Assembly: GCF_016031635.1 (NCBI RefSeq)
Contig: NZ_JACEGD010000004.1
Location: 1 to 64,000 of the forward strand
From: Bradyrhizobium diversitatis
GTDB lineage: Bacteria > Pseudomonadota > Alphaproteobacteria > Rhizobiales > Xanthobacteraceae
Length of the DNA stretch: 64,000 nucleotides
Reading direction: 5' to 3'
Of the stretch, positions 8,297-17,181 are shown one piece after another. The notes below the pieces were generated by a model. The model was not told the DNA's origin. It worked only from the letters and a program-made list of their open reading frames with translations, and searched no databases. Position 1 is the first letter of the stretch, and every line of letters starts with the position of its first letter. The position numbers were made by a program, and so were the translations under genes.

Positions 8297-9793
8297 CTAC
8301 TCCCAATACCACGTGGAGAAATCGTTCTCGTATTGCGGCACGTCCTTCCAGACACCCTTGAGCTTCTTGTTGGTAATGATGATCAGCTGCGGCTGGAAGA
8401 GGTAGGCGGAGACGGCGTCGGTCGCGAGCATGCGCTGGGCGTCGCCGAGCAGCTTGGCGCGTGCCGCCTCCTCCGGCGTCGAGACGATCTGCTTGTAGAG
8501 CGCGTTGAACTTCTCGTTGTTGTAGCCGAGGTAGTAGTCCGGCTCGGTGATCTTGACGAGGTCGAACGGCTCGACATGGCTGACGATGGTGAGATCGAAA
8601 TTGTGTGGACCGTTGGGCGCGAACACCTGCGACAGCCACTGCGCCCATTCGACGTTCTCGATCTTGGCGATGATGCCGACTTTGGCGAGCTGGGCTGCGA
8701 CGATCTCGCCGCCCTGCCGCGCATAGGACGGCGGCGGCAGCTTGAGCGAGAGCTCGAGCGGGGTGGTGACGCCGGCTTCAGTGAGCAGCTTCCTGGCCTT
8801 CTCGGGGTCGTAGGGATTGATGCCGGTGGTGTCGACATAGCCGAGCGCGCCCGGGACGTAGAAGCTGCCGATCGGCGTGCCGAAACCATCGACGGCGCCC
8901 TCGATGATCGCCTTGCGGTCGATCGCGGCGAGGATGGCGCGGCGAACGCGGACGTCGTCCAGCGGCTTCTTCCGGTGGTTGATGCCGACGATGGTCTTGG
9001 CCCTGGAGCCGCCGACCATGACGTTGAAGCGCGGATCGGCCTTGAACTGCGCGATCGTCCGCTGGGCGGCAACGCGCGGGAACGCATCGACGTCACCCGA
9101 GAGCAGCGCGGCGGTCTGCGCCGCCGGTTCGGAGATGAAGCGGATCGTCACCTTGGACAGCTTGACCGCAGCGGCGCTGCGGTAGTCGGCCCATTTGGTC
9201 AGCGTGATCGAGGAGCCCTTGGCCCAGGCGCCGAGCTGGTAGGGCCCGGTGCCGACCGGCTGCGTGACATTGGTGGCCGCGCTCTTCGGCTCCACGATCG
9301 AGCCGCTCGCCTGCCCGAGCAGGAACGGCAGATTCGGCTCGCCATACTTCATGGTGATCACGATGGTGTCGGCGTCGGGCGCATCGACCTTGTCGATGGC
9401 CTGGAACAGGCTCTTGTCCTTGTTGGTGCTGGTCGGCGCGGCGTTGCGCTCGAACGAGAACTTCACCGTGGCGGAATTGAACGGCTCGCCATTGTGGAAT
9501 TTGACGCCCTTGCGCAGCTTGAACGTATAGGTCTTCAGATCGGGCGAAGCGGTCCAGCTCTCGGCCAGCAGCGGCGCGACCGAGCCGTCCTCGTTGATCT
9601 TGGTCAGCGTCTCATAGATGTTGTAGAGCGTGACCTCGGCGATCGCAGCCGCAGCGGCATTGGTGGGATCGAGCCCCGGCGGCTCCAGCGCCATCGCCAT
9701 GACGACGCTGTCCTTCTTGCCCTGCGCCAGCACCGGCAAAGGCGCTGCGGCAAGTGTGAGGGCGAATGCGACGATCGACAGTTTCCTGAACAT
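8297..9793 (-). CDS. Peptide-type (family 5) ABC substrate-binding protein
   Basis: The product is 498 aa with a signal peptide (MFRKLSIVAFALTLAAAPLPVLAQ). The family-5 body follows: EPPGLDPTNAAAAAIAEVTL, NIYETLTKINEDGSVAPLLAE, TYTFKLRKGVKFHNGEPF, and a C-terminal lobe ending FSTWYWE. Family 5 proteins bind peptides, opines, nickel or other oligomers in the periplasm. GGGAG lies 6 nt before the ATG at 9793. It is the last gene of the amidase-dpp operon, 50 bp after the second ATPase, so it is the likely receptor for that transporter. Confidence 0.9.
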   Translation of the reverse strand: MFRKLSIVAFALTLAAAPLPVLAQGKKDSVVMAMALEPPGLDPTNAAAAAIAEVTLYNIYETLTKINEDGSVAPLLAESWTASPDLKTYTFKLRKGVKFHNGEPFNSATVKFSFERNAAPTSTNKDKSLFQAIDKVDAPDADTIVITMKYGEPNLPFLLGQASGSIVEPKSAATNVTQPVGTGPYQLGAWAKGSSITLTKWADYRSAAAVKLSKVTIRFISEPAAQTAALLSGDVDAFPRVAAQRTIAQFKADPRFNVMVGGSRAKTIVGINHRKKPLDDVRVRRAILAAIDRKAIIEGAVDGFGTPIGSFYVPGALGYVDTTGINPYDPEKARKLLTEAGVTTPLELSLKLPPPSYARQGGEIVAAQLAKVGIIAKIENVEWAQWLSQVFAPNGPHNFDLTIVSHVEPFDLVKITEPDYYLGYNNEKFNALYKQIVSTPEEAARAKLLGDAQRMLATDAVSAYLFQPQLIIITNKKLKGVWKDVPQYENDFSTWYWE

Positions 9794-9843
9794 GCGTGAC
9801 TCCCCGGCCTGTGCTTAAGCCTACGCCAATCCTGTTGCGAACA

Positions 9844-10854
9844 CTAACCTTCCATGGCCGCCGTCGGCAACGCCATCACGGCCTCGGCCTTGTGGCAGGC
9901 GGCAAGGTGCCCCTCGCCGACCTTGCGTAACTCAGGCAGAACCTCGCGGCAATGCTGGTCGGCGAGCGGACAGCGCGCGACATAGGGGCAGCCGGTCGCC
10001 GCCGCCGATTGCGAGGCGATCGCCTGCGCTCCGCGCCGCCGCCGGCCCCCGACGGGGCGCGCCCGCGGCACGGCATCCAGGAGTGCTCGCGTATAGGGAT
10101 GGGCGCAGCGCTCGAACAGATCCTCCGGCCGCCCCCGCTCGACGATCCGGCCGAGATACATCACCGCGACTTCGTCGCAGAGATAGTCGACGACGGCGAG
10201 GTCGTGGCTGATCAGGATGTAGCTGAGGCCGAACTGCTCCTGGAGGTCCTGCATCAGGTTCAGCACCTGCGCCTGCACGGAGACGTCGAGCGCGGAGACC
10301 GGCTCGTCGGCGACGATCAGCTTCGGCTGGGTGATCAGCGCACGCGCGATCGCAATGCGCTGGCGCTGGCCACCGGAGAATTCGTGCGGATACTTGTCCA
10401 TGTCCGCATCGCGCAGGCCGACCTGCCGCAGCACCACGGCGACGCGTTCGCGGAACGTGGTGCGGTCCGCACCTTCGAGCACGGTCAGCGGCTCGGCGAC
10501 AATGCGAGCGATGGTCTGGCGCGGATCGAGCGAGCCATAGGGGTCCTGGAACACCATCTGGAAATCGCGCCTTGCGCGGCGGAGCTCGTCGGCCGGGATG
10601 CGGTTGAGATCGCGGCCGAGCAGCGCGACCTCCCCTGACGTCGGCCGCTCCAGCGCCATCACCAGCCGCGCGAAAGTCGACTTGCCCGATCCGGACTCGC
10701 CGACGACGCCGAGGCTCTTGCCGGCGGCGACCTGCACACTCACGCCGTTGAGCGCACGCACCTGTCCCGGCGGCCGGAACAGGCTTTCGCGCGGCAGCGC
10801 GTAACGCTGCACCAGATCCTTCACGTGGAGAAGCGGCTCCGCTGCGGCGGTCAT
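9844..10854 (-). CDS. Peptide ABC transporter ATPase (DppF/OppF type)
   Basis: The product is 336 aa. Walker A is GESGSGKST at about 52-60, the signature FSGGQRQRIAIARAL and Walker B LIVADEPVSALD. The C-terminal oligopeptide extension (RPVGGRRRRGAQ, then CPYVARCPLADQHCREV) is typical of OppF/DppF. The ATG at 10854 overlaps the upstream ATPase stop by 4 bp (ATGA), so translation is probably coupled; the frame is open further upstream but that would overlap the neighbour. Its role is to energise the family-5 importer with its DppD-type partner. Confidence 0.9.
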   Translation of the reverse strand: MTAAAEPLLHVKDLVQRYALPRESLFRPPGQVRALNGVSVQVAAGKSLGVVGESGSGKSTFARLVMALERPTSGEVALLGRDLNRIPADELRRARRDFQMVFQDPYGSLDPRQTIARIVAEPLTVLEGADRTTFRERVAVVLRQVGLRDADMDKYPHEFSGGQRQRIAIARALITQPKLIVADEPVSALDVSVQAQVLNLMQDLQEQFGLSYILISHDLAVVDYLCDEVAVMYLGRIVERGRPEDLFERCAHPYTRALLDAVPRARPVGGRRRRGAQAIASQSAAATGCPYVARCPLADQHCREVLPELRKVGEGHLAACHKAEAVMALPTAAMEG

Positions 10855-11864
10855 GCGGTCAGCGCTCCGACGCGCTCCGCCATCGACATATCCGTCCTGA
10901 TGCAGCGCACGAGGTGGCCGGGGCCGACGTCCACCATCGGCGGCAGCGCAGCGCGGCACCGATCGATCACGAGCGGACACCGATCGGAGAATGTGCAGCC
11001 GGACGGCAAATCGGCGAGCTCCGGCACCGTGCCCGAGATCGTCTTCAGCCGCGTTCCCTTGCGCGCGCCGAGCTTCGGCCGGGCGCGGAACAGACCTTGC
11101 GTGTAGGGATGGCCCATGCGGCGGAATACCTCGTCGGTCGGCCCGCTCTCGACGACGGTGCCGCCATACATCACCATCATGCGTTGCACGTTCTCGGCGA
11201 TGACACCGAGATCATGCGAGATCAGGATCATCGACATGCCGCGCTCCTCGACGAGATCGGCGATGAGGTCGAGGATCTGGCCCTGGATGGTGACGTCGAG
11301 CGCGGTGGTCGGCTCGTCCGCGATCAACAGGTCGGGCTCGCAGGCGAGCGCCATCGCGATGGTGATGCGCTGGCGCTGCCCGCCGGAGAATTGATGGGGA
11401 TAGGCGTCGACGCGCCTCGCCGGGTCGGGCAGCCCGACGCGGTCGAGCAAGGCGATCGCCTCTTTCCGTGCCTGCGCCGCCGAAACTTTCTTGTGACGGC
11501 GCAGCGGCTCGGCGACCTGATGGCCGATCGTGTGCATCGGGTTGAGCGCGGTCATGGGCTCCTGGAAGATCATGCTGATGCGGTTGCCGCGCAGGCGGCA
11601 ATAATCGGCATCCGAAAGCCCGACGAGCTCCTCGCCATCCAGCTTGATGCTGCCGGTGACGGCCGCACTGTCCGGCAGCAGGCCCATCAACGACAGCGCG
11701 GTGACCGACTTGCCGCAGCCGGATTCGCCGACAAGCCCGAGCGTCTCGCCGCGCTCGAGCGAGAAGCTGACACCGCGCACCGCCTGCGCCGGCCCGCGGC
11801 CGGTGTTGAGGCGGACGCCGAGATCGCTGACTTCGATCAGCGGCATGTTGGAGCGCGCACCCAT
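10851..11864 (-). CDS. Peptide ABC transporter ATPase (DppD/OppD type)
   Basis: The product is 337 aa. Walker A is GESGCGKS at about 46-53, the signature FSGGQRQRITIAMAL, Walker B LLIADEPTTALD, and the C-terminal Cys motif (SDRCPLVIDRCRAALPP) seen in OppD/DppD. The ATG at 11864 lies 2 bp beyond the DppC stop. MPLIEV at 11846 is an alternative start. A longer open frame continues through the DppC gene in another phase and is not real. It pairs with the DppF-type ATPase. Confidence 0.9.
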   Translation of the reverse strand: MGARSNMPLIEVSDLGVRLNTGRGPAQAVRGVSFSLERGETLGLVGESGCGKSVTALSLMGLLPDSAAVTGSIKLDGEELVGLSDADYCRLRGNRISMIFQEPMTALNPMHTIGHQVAEPLRRHKKVSAAQARKEAIALLDRVGLPDPARRVDAYPHQFSGGQRQRITIAMALACEPDLLIADEPTTALDVTIQGQILDLIADLVEERGMSMILISHDLGVIAENVQRMMVMYGGTVVESGPTDEVFRRMGHPYTQGLFRARPKLGARKGTRLKTISGTVPELADLPSGCTFSDRCPLVIDRCRAALPPMVDVGPGHLVRCIRTDMSMAERVGALTA

Positions 11865-11866
11865 CA

Positions 11867-12754
11867 CTATCGCTCCCGCGCCAGTCTGGGATCGAGCAGG
11901 TCGCGCAGCCCATCCCCGAGCAGATTGAGGCCGAGCACCGCGATCGCGATCGCCGCACCCGGATAGACCGCGAGCATCGGCGACTGGAACAGCAGCGTCT
12001 GCGCATCGTTCAGCATCCGCCCCCAGGACGGCTGTGGCGGCTGCGTGCCAAGGCCGAGATAGGACAGCGCGGCTTCGGCGAGGATGGCGAGCGCGAACTG
12101 GATGGTGACCTGCACGATCAGGATCGACAGGATGTTGGGCAGCACGTGCTCGATGGTGATGCGAAAGCGTCCCTTCCCCGCCGCGCGCGCGGCCAGCACG
12201 AATTCGCGCGCCCAGATCGCATTGGCCGAGCCGCGTGTCAGCCGCGTCAGGGTCGGGATCTGGAAAATGCCGATCGCGATGATCGAGGTCACCATGCCTG
12301 GCCCCACCACCGCGGCGAGCATGATCGCGGAGAGCACGGCCGGAAAGGCGAAGGTAAAGTCGGAAAATCGCATGATGATCTCTTCCGTCCAGCCGCGTCG
12401 GGCCGAGGCGATCAGGCCGAGCGTGACGCCGAAGGTGAGACCGATACTGACGGCGATGACGCCGACCATGATGGTGGATCGGGCACCGGCCAGCAGCAGC
12501 GAGACGATGTCGCGGCCGAAGGAATCGGTGCCGAGCCAATGCGCCGCCGAGGGCGGCCGGAGCTTCGATGCGATATCGATCTCGTAAGGAGACCAGGGCG
12601 TCCACACCAGCGACAGCAGCGCGGAGGCGAGCACCAGCAGGCTCAGCGCAGCGCCGAGCACGAAGCTGCGATGGCGCAGTGCTCGACGGAAGAACGTGCG
12701 GGCCGGCAGAGGCCGCGCTGCGATCGGCGCATCGATGGTCAGGGGCGCGCTCAC
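11867..12754 (-). CDS. Peptide ABC transporter permease (DppC type)
   Basis: The product is 295 aa. It starts at a GTG (12754) overlapping the DppB stop by 4 bp (GTGA). The N-terminal segment (FRRALRHRSFVLGAALSLLV) is the usual DppC/OppC anchor, and HWLGTDSFGRDI is the strongly conserved OppC block. The cytoplasmic EAA-like loop reads EFVLAARAAGKGRFRITIEH. About six membrane spans are visible. It forms the membrane channel with DppB. Confidence 0.9.
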   Translation of the reverse strand: MSAPLTIDAPIAARPLPARTFFRRALRHRSFVLGAALSLLVLASALLSLVWTPWSPYEIDIASKLRPPSAAHWLGTDSFGRDIVSLLLAGARSTIMVGVIAVSIGLTFGVTLGLIASARRGWTEEIIMRFSDFTFAFPAVLSAIMLAAVVGPGMVTSIIAIGIFQIPTLTRLTRGSANAIWAREFVLAARAAGKGRFRITIEHVLPNILSILIVQVTIQFALAILAEAALSYLGLGTQPPQPSWGRMLNDAQTLLFQSPMLAVYPGAAIAIAVLGLNLLGDGLRDLLDPRLARER

Positions 12755-13701
12755 AGGTCGTGGACCTTGATGCGGGGATCGATGAAGGCGTAGAGCACGT
12801 CGACCACGAAATTGACGATGACGACCATGGCGGCGAGCAGCATCACGCAGTTGCGCACCACGATCAGGTCGCGGTTGGCGATCGACTGGAAGATCAGCCG
12901 GCCGAGGCCCGGCAGGTAGAATACGTTCTCGATCACGATGGTGCCGGCGAGCAGATTGGCGAATTGCAGCCCCATCACCGTCATCACGGGGATCATGGCA
13001 TTGCGCAGCACGTGGCTCCACAGCACCTCGCGCTTGCCGAGGCCCTTTGCGCGTGCGGTGCGGACGAAATCCTCGCGCAGCACTTCGAGCACGGCCGAAC
13101 GCGTGACGCGCGCGAGGATGGCGGCCTGCACCACTGCGAGCGAGATTGCCGGCAGCAGCAGCGACTTCACGCCGAGCCAGATGCCGTCGTCCCAGCCGGC
13201 AAAGCCGCCCGCCGAGAGCCATTGCAGCCGCACCGAGAACAGCAGCACCAGCAGGATCGCGAACCAGAAGTTCGGCAGCGCGATGCCGACCTGGGTCAGC
13301 GACATCACGCCGACGTCGCCGAGCTTGTTGTGATTGGCGGCGGTGTAGATGCCGGCGGAGAGCGCCAGCGTCACGGTGATGGTCATGGCCATGATCGCGA
13401 GCGGAATGGTCAGCATCAGCCGCTCCGCGATCAGGCCGGCGACCGGCGTGCCGTAGGCATAGGAGTTGCCGAGATCGCCGACGAGCAGCCCCTTGGTCCA
13501 GTGCAGATAGCGGACCGCGAGCGGCTGGTCGAGCCCGAGCTTGACGGTGAGCGCGCGAACCGCATCCGCAGAGGCATCGGCGCCCATCAGCATCTGCGCG
13601 GCATTGCCGGGAAGCGCGTCGAGCACCAGGAAGATGATCAGCGACGCGCCGACCAGCGTCGCGAGCAAGGTCAACAGACGTCGGAGGACAAAGACGCTCA
13701 T
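12751..13701 (-). CDS. Peptide ABC transporter permease (DppB type)
   Basis: The product is 316 aa with the DppB/OppB N-terminus (MSVFVLRRLLTLLATLVGAS), the extracellular LGLDQPLAVRYLHW block, and the EAA loop EVLREDFVRTARAKGLGKRE. Six membrane segments are visible. It is the first transporter gene, 99 bp after the amidase stop, and it overlaps DppC by 4 bp. With DppC it forms the channel of the family-5 importer. Confidence 0.92.
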   Translation of the reverse strand: MSVFVLRRLLTLLATLVGASLIIFLVLDALPGNAAQMLMGADASADAVRALTVKLGLDQPLAVRYLHWTKGLLVGDLGNSYAYGTPVAGLIAERLMLTIPLAIMAMTITVTLALSAGIYTAANHNKLGDVGVMSLTQVGIALPNFWFAILLVLLFSVRLQWLSAGGFAGWDDGIWLGVKSLLLPAISLAVVQAAILARVTRSAVLEVLREDFVRTARAKGLGKREVLWSHVLRNAMIPVMTVMGLQFANLLAGTIVIENVFYLPGLGRLIFQSIANRDLIVVRNCVMLLAAMVVIVNFVVDVLYAFIDPRIKVHDL

Positions 13702-13800
13702 GCGCGCTCGGCTTCAGGGCTCACCTGCGGCACGATCAACATGTCTTGACCCCGGAGGCAAGTCCCTTGCACACACGCCTCCTGCTGCATGCCCATGTCC

Positions 13801-15222
13801 TCAAGCCGGCCAGCGGGACAGAAGATCGCTCGAAGCCTCGAACATTGCGCTCACGCGCAGCAATTCCGCATCGGCGCGGAAGCGGCCGACGAGCTGGATC
13901 CCGGTCGGCAGGCCGTCGCGGGCAAAGCCCGAGGGCAGGCTGATCGCGGGATGGCCGGTCATGTTGAAGGGCATGGTCCAGGGGAACCAGTGCGGCCGGA
14001 CGCTGTCGAAATGCCGGCCATCGATCTCGATGCTGCCGAACAGATCCTGCTCGATCGGCAGCGCGGTGCGCGTGAGGGTCGGCATCGCCAGGAAGTGCCC
14101 GCGCGCAAGCAGCGATTGTACGCGGCGGAACAGCGCGGTGCGCGCGAACATCGCCTCCTGGTAGTCGACGCCGCTGACTTCGGTGGCGAGCGCGAGCTGC
14201 TTGAGAAAGGCCTCGCTCAGCTGGTCCCTGTGCTCGGCCGCCAGTCTCGCGAAACGCGTGCGCCAGACCGTGTGGTTGATGGCGCGCCAGATCGGCTCGA
14301 TGTCGAAACCATCGCCGGAGAACTCCTCGAGCTCGGCACCGAGCCCGGCCAGCCGGTCGAGGCTCGCCTTGAAATTGGCGGCGACCTCAGTGGACACCGG
14401 CCGGCCCGGCGGCGTCAGGCAATACAGGACCCTCTGCCCGCGCAGATCGCCGCGTGGGGCGGCCGTACCGACAAAATCGGGCACGGGTACGCCAATCGAC
14501 CATGGGTCGCAGGCATCCTCGCCGGCCATCGCCTGCATCATCAGTGCGGTGTCGGCGACGGTGCGGGTGGTCGGTGTGACATAGGTCTGGTTGCCGAACG
14601 CATCCAGCGCCTGGCTGTGCGGGATGACGCCGTTGCTCTGCTTCAGCCCGACCACGCCGTTGCAGGCGGCCGGAATTCGCGTCGAGCCGCCACCGTCGGT
14701 CGCGATCGCGAGCGGTGCGATGCCGCTGGCAACGGCGACCGCCGCGCCGCCGCTGGAGCCGCCGGAGGAGCGGCCCGCATCCCACGCGTTGCGGGTGCGA
14801 CCGAACAAGGGCGAGTCGGTCAGGCACTTGCTGCCGAACTCCGGCGTCGTGGTCTTGCCGATCAGGATCGCGCCCTCGCTGCGCAGCCGCGCCACCGCCA
14901 CAGCGTCCTCGTTCGGCACATTGTTCTTGTAGGGAACGGCGCCGAAGGTGGTCCTGACGCCCTTGGTGTTGACGATGTCCTTGACGGTGACGGGGATGCC
15001 GTGCAGCAGGCCGAGCGGTTCGCCGGCCATCACCTTGCGCTCGGCTTCGCGCGCCGCTGCAATCGCCTCATCGCCGGACAGGGTGATGAAACAGTTGAGC
15101 GCGGGCTGGAGCGCCTCGGCGCGCGCGAGAACGGCTCGGACGATCTCGACTGGCGAAATCCGCTTTCCGGCGATGAGGCCGCGCAGCTGGGTTGCGGACA
15201 AGCGACAGGGATCGCCGTTCAT
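13801..15222 (-). CDS. Amidase (amidase-signature family)
   Basis: The product is 473 aa. The Ser-cisSer-Lys triad is visible: Lys in PVTVKDIVN, the linker Ser in RSSGGSSGGAAVAVASG, and the nucleophile Ser in IATDGGGSTRIPA. The start MNGDPCRLSATQLRGLIAGK at 15222 fits the family; the frame is open to 15306. Members hydrolyse amides, including N-carbamoyl, aryl or peptide-like substrates. It lies ahead of a peptide-type importer on the same strand and is divergent from a LysR gene, so it may act on the imported compound. The true substrate is unknown. Confidence 0.88.
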   Translation of the reverse strand: MNGDPCRLSATQLRGLIAGKRISPVEIVRAVLARAEALQPALNCFITLSGDEAIAAAREAERKVMAGEPLGLLHGIPVTVKDIVNTKGVRTTFGAVPYKNNVPNEDAVAVARLRSEGAILIGKTTTPEFGSKCLTDSPLFGRTRNAWDAGRSSGGSSGGAAVAVASGIAPLAIATDGGGSTRIPAACNGVVGLKQSNGVIPHSQALDAFGNQTYVTPTTRTVADTALMMQAMAGEDACDPWSIGVPVPDFVGTAAPRGDLRGQRVLYCLTPPGRPVSTEVAANFKASLDRLAGLGAELEEFSGDGFDIEPIWRAINHTVWRTRFARLAAEHRDQLSEAFLKQLALATEVSGVDYQEAMFARTALFRRVQSLLARGHFLAMPTLTRTALPIEQDLFGSIEIDGRHFDSVRPHWFPWTMPFNMTGHPAISLPSGFARDGLPTGIQLVGRFRADAELLRVSAMFEASSDLLSRWPA

Positions 15223-15340
15223 GGTCACATCGCGCTCCGAAGCGGGCCGCCATTGGCCCGAAGACATTGACAGCAAGAATGACAGCCTTGTTAACTCGCC
15301 GTCCAATACGAATTTTGCCGTCAGCCCATATATTTTCGGT

Positions 15341-16234
15341 ATGCCAATGGATCTTCGCCGGCTCCGCTATTTCGTCGCCGTCGCCGAGGCGCGCAGCGTC
15401 GGCAAGGCCGCCGAGCGGCTCCGGATGGCGCAGCCACCGCTCTCGGTGCAGATCCGCAAGCTCGAGGCCGAAGTCGGCGCGCCCCTGTTCCGCCGCGGCA
15501 CGCGCGGCATGGACCTGACCGAGGCCGGCCAGGCCCTGCTGGCGCGCGCAGGCGAGGCGCTGGCCCTGGCGGCCGACGGCGTCGAAGCCGCGCGCGCGGT
15601 CGCGGCCGGACGGCGCGGGCGGATATCGATCGGCTACATGTTCGCGCTGGCAAACGCGGTACTGCCGCGCCTGATTCCCGAGTTGCGACGCTCCATTCCC
15701 GGCGTCGAGCTTCATTTTGCCGAGCTCAGCGCCTCGACGCGCGAGGCGCGGCTGCTCGACCGCAGCGTCACGGTCGCGCTGTGCATGCCGGCGATCAACC
15801 ATCCCGAAATCCAGGTGGCGCGGGTCGGCGCGCAACCTCTCATGCTGGCGATGCCGATCCGATCTCCGCTCTCCCGCCTAGGCGCGGTGCCGATGGCGAA
15901 ATTGCACGGCCGGCCGCTGATCGCGCTGCCGCGGCCGGAGCAGGACCCCGCCTCCTCTGCGGTGACGGCGTTGCTGCGGCGACATCAGGTGGTGATGCCG
16001 ATCGCCAGCCGGGTGGAGACCGTGCACTCGGCGATGAGCCTCGTGCTGGCTGGCGAGGGGTTCGCGATCCTGCCCGCCTGCGCCAAGCTCGGCGCGCCGC
16101 AGGGCATCGTGTTCCGGCCGTTGCGGGACGCAACCGACTCCATCGACGTCGCGGTATGCTGGCGGCGCGACTCGCACAGCCCGCTGATCCGTACCTTCCT
16201 CAAGTGCGCCGAGAAGGTGGTCGCACCAATGTGA
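15341..16234 (+). CDS. LysR-family transcriptional regulator
   Basis: The product is 297 aa. The N-terminal HTH reads DLRRLRYFVAVAEARSVGKA, then PPLSVQIRKLEAEVGAPLFR, followed by a LysR effector domain (GRISIGYMFALANAVLPRLI). I take the ATG at 15341; a second ATG is two codons on. The frame is open far upstream, but that stretch is antisense to the amidase gene. It is divergent from the amidase-dpp operon across 118 bp, and the gap contains a dyad CGGGCC at 15243-15248 and GGCCCG at 15255-15260. It probably regulates that operon. Confidence 0.88.
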   Translation: MPMDLRRLRYFVAVAEARSVGKAAERLRMAQPPLSVQIRKLEAEVGAPLFRRGTRGMDLTEAGQALLARAGEALALAADGVEAARAVAAGRRGRISIGYMFALANAVLPRLIPELRRSIPGVELHFAELSASTREARLLDRSVTVALCMPAINHPEIQVARVGAQPLMLAMPIRSPLSRLGAVPMAKLHGRPLIALPRPEQDPASSAVTALLRRHQVVMPIASRVETVHSAMSLVLAGEGFAILPACAKLGAPQGIVFRPLRDATDSIDVAVCWRRDSHSPLIRTFLKCAEKVVAPM

Positions 16235-16240
16235 CGCGGA

Positions 16241-17176
16241 CTACCAACTCCAATTGATCTCATGGCTCCAGGGTGGATCGGCGCCCGGGCGGGTGCAGGT
16301 CAGGCCTGCGCAATTGGCGGCAAAGGACAGTGCGCGGCGGAGCTCGTCCGCTCCGATCTTGCTCAGTTTCTCGCGCACCAGCCAGCCCTGCTTGTGCAGG
16401 GCGAAGAGCAGCGCCGCCTGAAAACTGTCGCCGGCACCAATGGTGTCGGCAACCTCGACCTTCGGCGCGGGGACTTCGATCTGCCCTGCCCCCGCGTGCC
16501 ACGCAATCGCGCCGTCGTTGCCGCGGGTGATGACGATCAGGCTTGTGCCCTGCGCGAGCAGCGTGCTGGCGCGCTGTTGATACGGCTCGTCGCCGAAGAG
16601 ATAGGAGAAATCGACGTCCGACATCTTGATGAGATCGGCGCTTCCCGCGAACTCGGCCATGCGCGCGAGATAGGCCGGCTTGTCGCTGACGAGGTTCGGG
16701 CGGCAGTTCGGATCGAAGCAGATCGTGGACGACGCGCGCGCGTCCGCGATCAGCGCCTTGGTCTCGGCCGCGCCGTGGTCGTTGACGAGCGTGGTCGAGC
16801 CGACATGAAGAGCTTCGACGCTTGCGAATGGAATGGATCCGCGCCGGTAGGTCCAGTTCCGCGTCGCGGTCTCGGCATCGTAGAACGCGTAGTGCGATTC
16901 GCCCGCGACGATGCGGACGAAGGCGAGCGTGGTCTGGTGATCGCTGCGGGTGGCGAGACTGATATCGACATTGGAGGCCGCGGCGTGATCGGCGATCATT
17001 CGCCCGAACAGGTCGGTCGAGACGCCGCCGACGAAACCGGTCGGCGCGCCCAGCCGCGCCATGCCGATCGCGACGTTGAGGCAGGAACCGCCGGCCGCCG
17101 GCATCACGGCCTCGCGCCCGTCGATGTTTCGCGTCGGTACGAAATCGATCAGCGCATCGCCGCAGGCAATCAGCAT
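16241..17176 (-). CDS. PfkB-family carbohydrate kinase (fructokinase-like)
   Basis: The product is 311 aa. The N-terminal PfkB motif is GGSCLNVAIGMARLG and the C-terminal catalytic motif is ADTIGAGDSFQAALL, with the conserved Asp in GAGD. Such kinases phosphorylate fructose, ribose and similar sugars. I prefer the ATG at 17176 (MLIACGDALIDFVP), with GAGG 9 nt upstream; a TTG three codons earlier overlaps the FGGY stop. It is the last gene of the polyol operon, so it may act on the ketose made by the SDR. It is convergent with the LysR gene at 15341. Confidence 0.88.
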   Translation of the reverse strand: MLIACGDALIDFVPTRNIDGREAVMPAAGGSCLNVAIGMARLGAPTGFVGGVSTDLFGRMIADHAAASNVDISLATRSDHQTTLAFVRIVAGESHYAFYDAETATRNWTYRRGSIPFASVEALHVGSTTLVNDHGAAETKALIADARASSTICFDPNCRPNLVSDKPAYLARMAEFAGSADLIKMSDVDFSYLFGDEPYQQRASTLLAQGTSLIVITRGNDGAIAWHAGAGQIEVPAPKVEVADTIGAGDSFQAALLFALHKQGWLVREKLSKIGADELRRALSFAANCAGLTCTRPGADPPWSHEINWSW

Positions 17177-17181
17177 GTCCT

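Noticed and set aside
8222..9799. Long plus-strand open frame of about 525 codons
   Set aside because: It is the antisense of the binding-protein gene. Its translation is Arg/Asp/Gly-rich without family features, as expected in GC-rich DNA.
13789..15270. Plus-strand frame of about 493 codons
   Set aside because: Antisense to the amidase, whose catalytic motifs are intact.
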